Made by a program: the position numbers and the translations under genes. The notes below the pieces were generated by a model, which ran no database searches, had not been told where the DNA came from, and saw only the letters and a list, made by a program, of their open reading frames with translations. A stretch of 64,000 nt of DNA, from the NCBI GenBank assembly GCA_023954045.1, contig JAMLIR010000003.1:62001-126000 (forward strand), given 5' to 3'. Of this stretch, positions 34,211 through 41,677 are shown piece after piece (position 1 is the first letter of the stretch; every line of letters starts with the position of its first letter). Source of the DNA: Burkholderiaceae bacterium (lineage in GTDB: Bacteria > Pseudomonadota > Gammaproteobacteria > Burkholderiales > Burkholderiaceae_E).

Positions 34211-35481
34211 TGGCCCTCAAGCTCCTCACCGTTCGCGAGCTCGAAGCCGCTAAGGCGAAGCCCAAGGCGTACACGCTCAGGGACGGCGGGAGCTTGTTCC
34301 TGCGCGTTCAGCCCAACGGAAGCAAGCTCTGGTGGTACCGGTACCGCCTGGGGAACGTGCCGGCGATCTACTCGATCGGCTCCTTCCCCCAGGTCACGCT
34401 CGAAGCGGCTCGGCAGCAGCGCGAATGGGCTTCCAACATGGTTCGCGAAGGTCGCGATCCGACCCTGGAGAAGCGGGTCGAGATCGCCAACCAGGTCGAG
34501 CGGAACGAACACACCTTCGAGGCCGTCGCCCGCGCGTGGATGGCCAGCAACTTGCAATGGAGCGACTACTACGCGCACCAAGTGAAGTCCTTCCTGGAGA
34601 AGGACGTGTTCCCCAAGATCGGCAAGCTGCCGATCGGTGCCATCAAGGCATCTCATCTGCGGCCCATCATTCAAGGCGTAGTCGAGCGCGGCGCTCCTAC
34701 CGTTGCCATCCTGATCCGGCAGTGGTGCGGGCAGATCTTCGCGTATGCGTCGTCGCAAGGGTTCTGTGAGCAAGATCCCACTGCGTTGCTGAAGCGGTCG
34801 GTCAAGCGTCCGAGGGTTCGGCATAACCCGCCGTTGTCATGGTCCGAGATACCGAAGTTCTTGAACAGCGTGGACAAGGATGGTGGTTACAGGACCACCG
34901 TTCTCGCCTTGCGGCTGATGGCGCTGACCTACGTTCGCACCGTCGAACTGCGCAAGGCTCATTGGTGCGAGTTCGATCCGGACAACGCGATCTGGATCAT
35001 CCCTGCCGAGCGCATGAAGATGCGCCAGCCCCACATCGTCCCGCTATCGAAGCAGGCCGTCACGGCGCTGAAGGAACTGCGGAAGCTGACCGGAGGTGGC
35101 GAAGTGCTCTTCCCGAGTTACCGCAAACCCGGACAGGTGATGTCTGCCACGACGTTGAACAAGGCGCTGGAACGCATGGGATACCTCGGTCGCTTCTCAG
35201 GACATGGCTTCCGCTCGACTGCCACTACGCTGCTGGGTCTGTTGAGCTACCCCGAGAACCGAGTGGACCTGCAACTCGCGCACTCGAAAAGGAAGAAGGA
35301 TTCTTCTCGCGCGCCCTACGACCACACCAAATTTCTGTCGTCGCGCAAGATCATCATGCAGGACTGGGCAGACATCCTGGATGCCCTGGCCCGCGGCGAT
35401 GAGATGAAGAAGGTGATGGAGAGGTTCGGGCCGCTGTCGAGACGGCGCACGGCCTTGCTGAAAGTCATCGAACGCGAGTGA
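34210..35481 (+). CDS. Tyrosine integrase, P4-type with DUF4102 arm-binding domain
   Basis: The 423-residue recombinase has the N-terminal DUF4102 domain (YTLRDGGSLFLRVQPNGSKL and YRYRLGNVPAIYSIG), a core-binding SAM-like domain (HTFEAVARAWMASN) and the catalytic domain. The catalytic residues can be placed: Arg243 in TYVRTVEL, Lys270 in ERMKMRQPH, His332 and Arg335 in HGFRSTATT, His358 in QLAHSKR and Tyr370 in APYDHTKF. All are present, so it should be active. It lies next to the trpG junction, so it is the enzyme expected to use that site. The start codon lies in an inverted repeat. Confidence 0.93.
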   Translation: MALKLLTVRELEAAKAKPKAYTLRDGGSLFLRVQPNGSKLWWYRYRLGNVPAIYSIGSFPQVTLEAARQQREWASNMVREGRDPTLEKRVEIANQVERNEHTFEAVARAWMASNLQWSDYYAHQVKSFLEKDVFPKIGKLPIGAIKASHLRPIIQGVVERGAPTVAILIRQWCGQIFAYASSQGFCEQDPTALLKRSVKRPRVRHNPPLSWSEIPKFLNSVDKDGGYRTTVLALRLMALTYVRTVELRKAHWCEFDPDNAIWIIPAERMKMRQPHIVPLSKQAVTALKELRKLTGGGEVLFPSYRKPGQVMSATTLNKALERMGYLGRFSGHGFRSTATTLLGLLSYPENRVDLQLAHSKRKKDSSRAPYDHTKFLSSRKIIMQDWADILDALARGDEMKKVMERFGPLSRRRTALLKVIERE

Positions 35482-35496
35482 AGACGGTGCGCTTGC

Positions 35497-36123
35497 TCAA
35501 GACATCGAGCGCGCGCGCCGAACGAATCTCGCCTGTGGCTCTGTCAGGGCTGCACAACGATGGAGCAGATAGGCCATGACGACCAGTGGCGCGCCTGCCA
35601 GCGGTCGCACGGCGATACCGCGCTGCGCGTAGCCCGCCAGCCGCGTCGCCGGCGCCAAGGCGATGCCGTACCCTGCAGACACGAGTGTCATTGCTACATC
35701 GAAGGTGGCGACCGTCTGCTGATGTTCCTGAAGCGCACCACCGAACAACTGCTGCAGCACCGTGCGCCACGGATCGTCGGCCGTCGATTGCGCGCAGATC
35801 ATCGGCTGCTTGAGCACCTCCTGGCGCGGCACTTCGCGATAGGCCAGCAGGTGGGAACGTTTGGCGACGGCAACTGCGAGCGTGTCGTGCCACAGCGGCT
35901 CGCACGTCCAGCCGGGCCATTGCCACGCGACTGTGGACAAGGCGAAGTCGAACTGCTCGCGCGACAAGTCGTGCGTCTGCGCCGAGGCCGAGCAGCCGAT
36001 CAACGCCGTCGCTGTCTCCGGCTCTTCGACGCGCTGGAGTGCCAGCACTTCGGCGAGCTGCGAAGGCACCCATTCGCCGAGCACGGCCACCTTGATTTCG
36101 GCGCAGGCATCGCTGGATTTCAC
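35497..36123 (-). CDS. LysR-type substrate-binding domain without a DNA-binding domain
   Basis: About 208 residues match the LysR effector-binding domain: EIKVAVLGEWVPSQLAEVLA, FALSTVAWQWPGW, WHDTLAVAVAKRSHLL and TFDVAMTLVSAGYGIALAPA. The N-terminal winged helix found in complete LysR regulators is absent; the frame stays open upstream but has no HTH and runs toward the XRE gene on the other strand. A GTG at 36123 is used as start. Either a truncated relic or a ligand-binding partner; similar orphan domains occur in this ICE family near the XRE gene, to my recollection. Confidence 0.65.
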   Translation of the reverse strand: MKSSDACAEIKVAVLGEWVPSQLAEVLALQRVEEPETATALIGCSASAQTHDLSREQFDFALSTVAWQWPGWTCEPLWHDTLAVAVAKRSHLLAYREVPRQEVLKQPMICAQSTADDPWRTVLQQLFGGALQEHQQTVATFDVAMTLVSAGYGIALAPATRLAGYAQRGIAVRPLAGAPLVVMAYLLHRCAALTEPQARFVRRARSMS

Positions 36124-36177
36124 GTCCGGCTCCCCCAGGCGGTGAACTCGCTGTGGCCGCTTCAGGCCGCTTTGTGA

Positions 36178-36189
36178 GTTAAGTTTAAC
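36178..36189. promoter_or_regulatory. AT-rich near-palindrome GTTAAGTTTAAC upstream of the XRE gene
   Basis: Arms GTTAA and TTAAC flank a GT centre in an otherwise GC-rich stretch between the divergent LysR-domain and XRE frames; a candidate operator or promoter element. Confidence 0.35.
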
Positions 36190-36226
36190 GTGGTTTAAAT
36201 CGTGGCCTTGGTCGACGCTTTTGGCA

Positions 36227-36553
36227 ATGCAAAGGCGTCCCATACAACGAGGCCGACCAGCCGGCACGACAACCTATGAAGCAGCTCCAGCCAAGGCGTT
36301 TGGGGCAGCCGTTCGCAAGGTGAGAACCAGCCAGGGCATCGCCCAGGAAACGTTGGCTCACCTGGCGGACATCGAGCGCTCCCACATGGGGAAGATCGAA
36401 CGTGGCGAGCACGTACCGACGCTTCCTCTGATCCTCAAGATCGCTCGCGCGCTGAAATGCAGTTCTGCCCACTTGATGGCGCTGACCGAAGTCAAACTGG
36501 CGAAACCCTCTGCGGCAAAGCCCCGAACACGGAAGCTGGCCAATGAGGAATAA
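36227..36553 (+). CDS. XRE-family helix-turn-helix regulator
   Basis: The 108-residue protein begins MQRRPIQRGRPAGTTTYEAA and has an HTH_3 domain near residues 25-80: AFGAAVRKVRTSQGIAQETL, AHLADIERSHMGKIERGE and PTLPLILKIARALKC. The basic N- and C-terminal tails suggest DNA binding. It may control integration or transfer genes; it lies between the LysR-domain gene and the relaxase gene. A TTG six bases earlier could also serve as start. Confidence 0.87.
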   Translation: MQRRPIQRGRPAGTTTYEAAPAKAFGAAVRKVRTSQGIAQETLAHLADIERSHMGKIERGEHVPTLPLILKIARALKCSSAHLMALTEVKLAKPSAAKPRTRKLANEE

Positions 36554-36558
36554 CGCCA

Positions 36559-38430
36559 CTACTGCGTGTTGTCCTTCTCCCCTGTCGCGGGATTTTCGCG
36601 TTTTGGTGCCTCGTTGGCGAGGCTTAGGTAGGGGTTGTCCGGCGGCAGCTCCGAAAACAGCGCGTCGGGCGTAGTCAGCAGGTAGCCGTGCAGCCGCCGG
36701 GTCTTGCGCGGCCCCGTTACGTCGCAGGTCCAGATGTTCAGCCCGCTGGACTGTTTGCGGTGCTGTCCGAGCTTTTCAAAACGCTTCTGCACCCATTGCC
36801 AGCCCTCGATGTTCTCCTGCATGACCAGCGTTGCGACTTGGACATGCTCTTGGGCGTAGCGCTGGAAGACGCCAGGGCTGACGAGGTACGCGGTCCCGGC
36901 GACGGTGTGCACCAGGGCCTTCGCATCGTTGATGGCCAGCTTGCGGGCCTGGATGCCTTGGCGCAGCCAGGCCATGAAGTGCTCGCCCGAGGGCTCGGGG
37001 CGATCGGGCGAATGCACTACGGAATCGGAGGCAAGGCTTGGCACCGACACCGGCACCTGCTCGACTGTTGGTGCTGATGCTAATGCCGATGCTGAGGGCG
37101 GTGCAGCGGATACGGGCGTCAGGTCCAGCAGCTCGAGCAGCGCATCGACGCCGTTGTCGGGAACCTTCGGTGCCGGTGGAATCCGCGGCGTACTCGGCGG
37201 GCCGGCCTTGCCGGGCTCGGCGTCGGCCGTTGTGGGCGCCGGCGGGAATGCCTGCGCCGTCGGCTCGTCCTGCTCCGCATTGACCTGTACACGCCCCGCG
37301 AACGGTGCGGGCCGTTCAGCCGCCTCCCAGATCAGCGCGGGCGAGAGCTTCAGGAACGTGAAGCTGTGCGACCAGCCGGCATCGCTCGCGACCGTGGCCT
37401 TCCAGATCGCCTTGCCGTCCGGCGTGGGCAAGGCGATGCCGTGGTCCTGCAGCACGTTGAACACCGCCGTGTTGCTGGCCGGGATGCCATTGATGCCTTG
37501 CTGCAGCAGGTGCGCGCGCAGCTTGTCGGAAACGGTCTTGCTCACCAGCCAAAGTGAGTCCTGGGTCAGCCAGCCGTCCGAGGCCTGGGGCTGGTTCAAC
37601 TTGAGTTCCTCCCGCAGCAGGAAGCGCAGGCCATCGAGCAGCTTGCGCTGCAGGGCGTGCTTGGGCGCCGCCAGTGCCTTGCTGGGATCGCCGCCGAGTT
37701 CCTGGGCTACCGAGGCCTGGTCGGCCTGCACGACCAGTTCGCCGAGCGTGCCGGCGTGCTCGTACTGGCCGGCCAGCACGTACAGGAGCGCGGCCCACAG
37801 GTCGGGGTAGCCAGCGAGCCAGTCGAAGAGGCCCGGATCGAGCAGCCGGGCGTAGAGCAGTCCGGTGGCGGCGCTGTGCAGCCGGTATTCGCGCTCCTTG
37901 CGGTAGCGGAAGCGGTACGGCCGCCGCAGCGGGCCGTGCCAGGGATGCCAGACCGTGCCGTCCGCGTACTCCACGTGCAGGTCAACGGCGACCTTGCCGA
38001 CGTCGTGCAGCAGCGCCGCATAGGCAGTGCCGGCCGTCCACGCTTCGGCCTGGGCGGCTTGCGCCTCCGGCGTGGTGCCGGCGGGCAGCAGGTGCGACTG
38101 CCGCAGTTTGAGGGCGTAGGCGACGATCTCCAGGCCGTGGTCCAGCATGCCGCCCGGGTAGGCATGATGATGCGATTCCGAGGCAGGGAACTGCTGGACC
38201 AGCTCGGCGTAACGCTCCAGGGGTGCCAGGTACAGCGTGGCGAACTGGCGGCGCGACAACGAGGTGCGCTGCCAGATGTGTTCCAGCAGCCGCTGCCGGC
38301 GCGGCGTTGCCAGCAGCGATGCGGCCGGCTCCGGCCGCATCAGCCCTTTGCTGGGATCGGCGGGAGGGGTGGGAGTCGGCGCCGCGCCAGAGGCAGGCGG
38401 CGGCCGTTTGCGTTGGAACAGCGAGAGCAT
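36559..38430 (-). CDS. traI: MobH-family conjugative relaxase (TraI_2 domain)
   Basis: MobH relaxases nick the element at oriT and lead the strand into the recipient. The 623-residue product has a Pro-rich N-terminus, the TraI_2 domain with the three-His motif HHHAYPGGMLDHGLE (His87-89) and the HD motif LLHDVGKVAVDLH (142-143), and a C-terminal DUF1528-like domain (HFMAWLRQGIQARKLAIND). The start MLSLFQRKRP is preferred; upstream in-frame codons lie in the G-tract region. It is followed 300 bp away, upstream on its strand, by the AbiE genes. Confidence 0.92.
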   Translation of the reverse strand: MLSLFQRKRPPPASGAAPTPTPPADPSKGLMRPEPAASLLATPRRQRLLEHIWQRTSLSRRQFATLYLAPLERYAELVQQFPASESHHHAYPGGMLDHGLEIVAYALKLRQSHLLPAGTTPEAQAAQAEAWTAGTAYAALLHDVGKVAVDLHVEYADGTVWHPWHGPLRRPYRFRYRKEREYRLHSAATGLLYARLLDPGLFDWLAGYPDLWAALLYVLAGQYEHAGTLGELVVQADQASVAQELGGDPSKALAAPKHALQRKLLDGLRFLLREELKLNQPQASDGWLTQDSLWLVSKTVSDKLRAHLLQQGINGIPASNTAVFNVLQDHGIALPTPDGKAIWKATVASDAGWSHSFTFLKLSPALIWEAAERPAPFAGRVQVNAEQDEPTAQAFPPAPTTADAEPGKAGPPSTPRIPPAPKVPDNGVDALLELLDLTPVSAAPPSASALASAPTVEQVPVSVPSLASDSVVHSPDRPEPSGEHFMAWLRQGIQARKLAINDAKALVHTVAGTAYLVSPGVFQRYAQEHVQVATLVMQENIEGWQWVQKRFEKLGQHRKQSSGLNIWTCDVTGPRKTRRLHGYLLTTPDALFSELPPDNPYLSLANEAPKRENPATGEKDNTQ

Positions 38431-38491
38431 GGCGAACCCCGGACGGCGGGCGGGTCGGGAGAGCCTTTTGGCCTTTTCGGGTAGGGCCATT

Positions 38492-38527
38492 CCCCTTGGC
38501 CCCATTCCCTTGCCCCTTCCCCAGCCC
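38492..38527 (-). promoter_or_regulatory. Run of six G-tracts upstream of the relaxase gene (potential G-quadruplex)
   Basis: On the minus strand the sequence contains GGG, GGGG, GGGG, GGG, GGGG and GGGG tracts with loops of 2-4 bases (plus strand C-tracts at 38492-95, 38500-03, 38507-09, 38513-16, 38519-22, 38525-27). It lies 62-97 bp before the traI start and meets the pattern for an intramolecular G-quadruplex. The rest of the 38431-38729 gap shows no gene; oriT may be here. Confidence 0.55.
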
Positions 38528-38729
38528 TTTGGCCTTTAGGAAGCCTTTGGATATAGGGCAACCAGGGTGTGCCGGCCACAACCAATGCGGAGCTGGCCCA
38601 AGCCGAATAGTGACGAGCGTGATGTTTCAAGGAACGACCTGCCTTTCAGCAGTCGTTGAAACAGCGCCAAAGACTGAAACGTCTTCCCGGCCGCCATCAA
38701 ACGGTCGTCGATGACCAGCAGGATCGCCG

Positions 38730-39650
38730 TCAGGCTCGACCCAGCCCCTCATCGAGGGCGTTGACCTGTGCTGCGAAGTCAGCCGGGCGCCGCTTGCGAA
38801 ACGCCTCCAGATTGGCGAGCTTCCAGCGCAAGGCAGGCAGTTCGGCCGCGTGCGGGCATTGCACCACCGACCAGTCGGGCTCGGCGCGTACCAGTCCGCT
38901 CAGGAACTGTTTGTGCCCCGCGGTCAGGCGCCGCGGCAGTTCCTGCCGCATCTGTGCACGAGCTGCCAGCAGCGTGTCCAGAGAGCAGGCCACTTCGGTC
39001 ATACCGACGAAAGCGCGCTCGTACTCCGCAGCGATGTCCTTGTCGTTGCCGAACAGCACTTCATGGGGCGGCCGGTTGTGGCCTGCGAGGTAGAGCACGA
39101 AGCACTCGACCATGCCGTCGCTGAGGCCGCCCGATTCGTAGAGCTGCCACACGTCGAACAGGTCGCGCGGGTGCTGTCGGTCCAGGGCCGCCACCAGTTT
39201 GCTGGCATACAGCTCGTCGCGCGCCAGGATCGGCGCCTCGAATTCGACGCCGAACAGGTCGCCGGTCTTGGCGCTCAGCGGCCTGCGTTCGACCGGCAGC
39301 ACCGTGCCGCGGAAGACGACATTCACCTCGATCTTGACCTGGCTGGTGTCGTTCTCGACGATCAGCTTGGTGTCGCCGAGATCCTTGCTGCGCACCAGCC
39401 GCGTCTGGATGCCCAGCGGGGCGACCCGCTGCGAGATGGCGGCCAGCTCGCCGTTGATCGCGGCCAGCGCCTGCTCGCGCTGTACCTGCCAAGGCCGGTA
39501 CACCACGTCGATGTCGACCGACAGGCGAGGCATGTCCTGCACGAACAGGTTGATCGCCGTGCCGCCCTTCATCGCGAAGATCTCGTTGGCGAAGACCTCG
39601 GGCGCGACGGTCAGCAGCAGGCGGACGGTGTCGGCGTAGCTCTTATCCAT
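38730..39650 (-). CDS. AbiEii-type nucleotidyltransferase toxin
   Basis: AbiEii toxins are GTP- or NTP-dependent nucleotidyltransferases of type IV toxin-antitoxin systems that give phage abortive infection. The 306-residue protein has the transferase core MKGGTAINLFVQDMPRLSVD with IDVVY (conserved GG and DxD acids near residues 29-48) and the second acidic site VKIEVN, then the LARDELYASKLVAALDRQHP with following RDLFDVW signature. Its start overlaps the antitoxin stop by 8 bp. Confidence 0.9.
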   Translation of the reverse strand: MDKSYADTVRLLLTVAPEVFANEIFAMKGGTAINLFVQDMPRLSVDIDVVYRPWQVQREQALAAINGELAAISQRVAPLGIQTRLVRSKDLGDTKLIVENDTSQVKIEVNVVFRGTVLPVERRPLSAKTGDLFGVEFEAPILARDELYASKLVAALDRQHPRDLFDVWQLYESGGLSDGMVECFVLYLAGHNRPPHEVLFGNDKDIAAEYERAFVGMTEVACSLDTLLAARAQMRQELPRRLTAGHKQFLSGLVRAEPDWSVVQCPHAAELPALRWKLANLEAFRKRRPADFAAQVNALDEGLGRA

Positions 39651-40401
39651 GCGGGTTCAGGCTCAGCAAGGTGCCGTCGGCGAGCCGGCTCATCCAGCGC
39701 TTGTCGCTTCCCGTGCGCAGCGGGTAGCGCGCGAGCAGATCGTCCGCGTCCACCACTTCGGTTTCGCGCGCCCAGGTGAGGAACAGCCGCACGGTCTTCA
39801 CGCTCGTGCAGCAGGCCAGCAGTTGGCCCAGCAGGTCCTTGCGCGGCGAGCGCACGCCGTCGAAGAGGTTGCGGGCTTCCTCCAGGCTTTGCTTGGTGCC
39901 GGCCTCGTACAGCAGCTCCAGCACGGCGCGTTCGGAGACCGACACGCGCAGGCCCTCGGGCAGGCCGGGAGGCGTGGCCACGGTCTTGCCGGCGAGCGCG
40001 TCGTCCGGCCAGCCGAACAGGCTGGCGTGGACGTAGCGTGCCGGAAAGCGCGAGGTGAACCAGGCCGGCAGCGCGAAGCGGGCATCGCCCCACAGCACCA
40101 GCGTGTCGCGGCTGCCCAGGTTGTGCCGAACGCCCTGCAGCGCCAGCGCGCTCTTGCCGCCGACGTGCAGGCCGGGTACGCGCTGCTGCAGGAACTTCAG
40201 CGCGCCGTACACCCCGAAATCGTCGTTCGGGAAGGCATAGACGCCGTGGGCCAGGCGCACGAGCCAGCCGCCTTCGGCGTAGCGCGCGGCGAGCTGGGCC
40301 GACACCCCGAGCGGCGCCAGGGTGGTCAGGTCGAATGGCGCCCCGCGGGGCAAGCCCGTCTGCAGGCGCTTGATTACTTGGTGCCGGGAATTTGCATCCA
40401 T
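39643..40401 (-). CDS. AbiEi-family antitoxin/autoregulator
   Basis: The 252-residue protein has an N-terminal winged helix (HQVIKRLQTGLPRGAPFDLT, VSAQLAARYAEGGWLVRLAH) followed by the AbiEi domain (ALAGKTVATPPGLPEGLRVS, SERAVLELLYEAGTKQSLEE). AbiEi proteins repress their operon through the winged helix and neutralise AbiEii. The gene pair is in antitoxin-toxin order on the minus strand and is divergent from prlF-yhaV, sharing a 152 bp intergenic region. Confidence 0.88.
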   Translation of the reverse strand: MDANSRHQVIKRLQTGLPRGAPFDLTTLAPLGVSAQLAARYAEGGWLVRLAHGVYAFPNDDFGVYGALKFLQQRVPGLHVGGKSALALQGVRHNLGSRDTLVLWGDARFALPAWFTSRFPARYVHASLFGWPDDALAGKTVATPPGLPEGLRVSVSERAVLELLYEAGTKQSLEEARNLFDGVRSPRKDLLGQLLACCTSVKTVRLFLTWARETEVVDADDLLARYPLRTGSDKRWMSRLADGTLLSLNPHG

Positions 40402-40533
40402 GGTTGAAAATTACCACAGAATCCAATCATTCGCTGAGACCGAGACAAGCCGTTGCTCCAAAAATAGCCTCATAGGTTACTTTTCAAGCAAAATCTAATC
40501 AAACCTTGCCCCGAAGAGCAGCTCGCTTGTCTA

Positions 40534-40553
40534 GGTAAGGAAAATTCCTTACC
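40534..40553. promoter_or_regulatory. Inverted repeat GGTAAGGAA-AA-TTCCTTACC directly before prlF
   Basis: Two 9-base arms around an AA centre end at the base before the ATG at 40554. This is the expected type of operator for AbrB-fold antitoxin autoregulation, and it also covers the ribosome site. The rest of the 40402-40533 region is AT-rich and probably holds the divergent promoters. Confidence 0.6.
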
Positions 40554-40901
40554 ATGAGTGCAAAGAGGCCGAGAACCATCATGCCGTCCGTCCACGAAAT
40601 CGCCACCATCACCTCCAAGGGACAGATCACCTTGCCCAAGGCGATCCGCCAGGCGCTGGGCGTCGAGGCTGGCGACAAGGTGGGCTTTGAGTTGCGAGAG
40701 AACGGCGAGGTGCTCGTCCATCGGGCGGCTGCTGAGCACGAAGACCCCGCCATCGGCGCGTTCTTGGCTCTCCTTGAGCGCGACATCCAGTCCGGTCAGC
40801 ATGTTCGGGATCTGCCGGATGAACTGGCCCGCAGCTTCGTAGAGCACGCCGGCCATCCCGCCGCAATGGACGAGGACTTCGATGGCGACGTGGTGCTCTG
40901 A
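40554..40901 (+). CDS. prlF: PrlF-type AbrB-fold antitoxin
   Basis: The 115-residue protein contains the AbrB swapped-hairpin pattern EIATITSKGQITLPKAIRQA, LGVEAGDKVGFELRENGEVL, then a C-terminal acidic tail that would contact the toxin. PrlF binds DNA and neutralises YhaV. A second in-frame ATG at 40581 is possible. The stop overlaps the next ATG by one base (TGATG). Confidence 0.9.
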   Translation: MSAKRPRTIMPSVHEIATITSKGQITLPKAIRQALGVEAGDKVGFELRENGEVLVHRAAAEHEDPAIGAFLALLERDIQSGQHVRDLPDELARSFVEHAGHPAAMDEDFDGDVVL

Positions 40902-41263
40902 TGCAGCGGCACGGCTGGACCTTGCTGTTTCACGATCGCGTGGTCGGCCAACTGGCGAAGCTCCAAGCGGCCGCGGAAGTTGAGGCAAAGAACGAGCAAC
41001 CGACGGGCGGGTCGAATGCCAACGGGAAGCTGCTTGAAGCGTTGAGCAGGCTGATGTTGGACCGGGTGCCAAGCGAGCCGGGACGTCCTGAATATCGCCA
41101 GGGCAGCGCGATGGAGCAAGCCCACGCGCATTGGCGACAGGCATCCATCGGAAGGCGGTTTGGGCTGTTCTTCCGCTATGACTCGAAGGCGAAGGTGATC
41201 ATCTACGCCTGGGTCAGAGATATGAAGGCCCGACGAGAAATCGAGAAGCGGATTGAACATTGA
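40901..41263 (+). CDS. yhaV: YhaV-type ribosome-dependent RNase toxin
   Basis: The 120-residue protein matches YhaV, a RelE-like ribosome-associated endoribonuclease: GWTLLFHDRVVGQLAKLQAA, RRFGLFFRYDSKAKVIIYAW and VRDMKARREIEKR, with the basic and aromatic residues expected for the active surface. It is one base-overlapped with prlF. The pair should help keep the element in the population. Confidence 0.9.
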   Translation: MQRHGWTLLFHDRVVGQLAKLQAAAEVEAKNEQPTGGSNANGKLLEALSRLMLDRVPSEPGRPEYRQGSAMEQAHAHWRQASIGRRFGLFFRYDSKAKVIIYAWVRDMKARREIEKRIEH

Positions 41264-41305
41264 TAGGCAGCACGAGAAACGATAGAACGACGATGAGGTA
41301 GCACC

Positions 41306-41677
41306 ATGAAGACCACCGCACAGACCACCTTCGCAGAAGGTCTCGGCCGCACGCTGGGACGATCGTGGCGTGGCTGCGCGCGTCTGGACCGGCGCGCACA
41401 GGGCTGGTTGCGTGCGCAGGGTTTGGCGCCTGGCGCTGCTCGGGCTGTGTCGCTGGTCGTCAAACTTGCGGCCTTGGCTGTGCTGCTCTACAGCGCGTTC
41501 TGGCTGGCGCTGCTACTTGCGTTTGCGCTGGCAGGTGCCTGGCTAATCCGCAACGATGATGGCAGCTACGACGAAGAGCAACAGACCGAGTGGCGGCACG
41601 GCCCTGCCGGATTTGGCCTCTACACGTCCAACGATCTGCGGGTTGACCCACATGATCCTGACGACGATCAGACGTAG
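41306..41677 (+). CDS. DUF3742-family ICE membrane protein
   Basis: The 123-residue protein has an N-terminal basic helix (FAEGLGRTLGRSWRGCARLD), one or two transmembrane segments (VVKLAALAVLLYSAFWLALL) and an acidic C-terminal tail ending GFGLYTSNDLRVDPHDPDDD. DUF3742 members accompany the TraG-like gene in this ICE family. Role unknown. Stops of this gene and the convergent TraG-like gene abut. Confidence 0.85.
   Translation: MKTTAQTTFAEGLGRTLGRSWRGCARLDRRAQGWLRAQGLAPGAARAVSLVVKLAALAVLLYSAFWLALLLAFALAGAWLIRNDDGSYDEEQQTEWRHGPAGFGLYTSNDLRVDPHDPDDDQT

Noticed and set aside
38596-38729. Possible gene remnant between the relaxase and AbiEii genes
   Set aside because: Short open frames here show no conserved motif and no ribosome site; only the G-tract element was retained.
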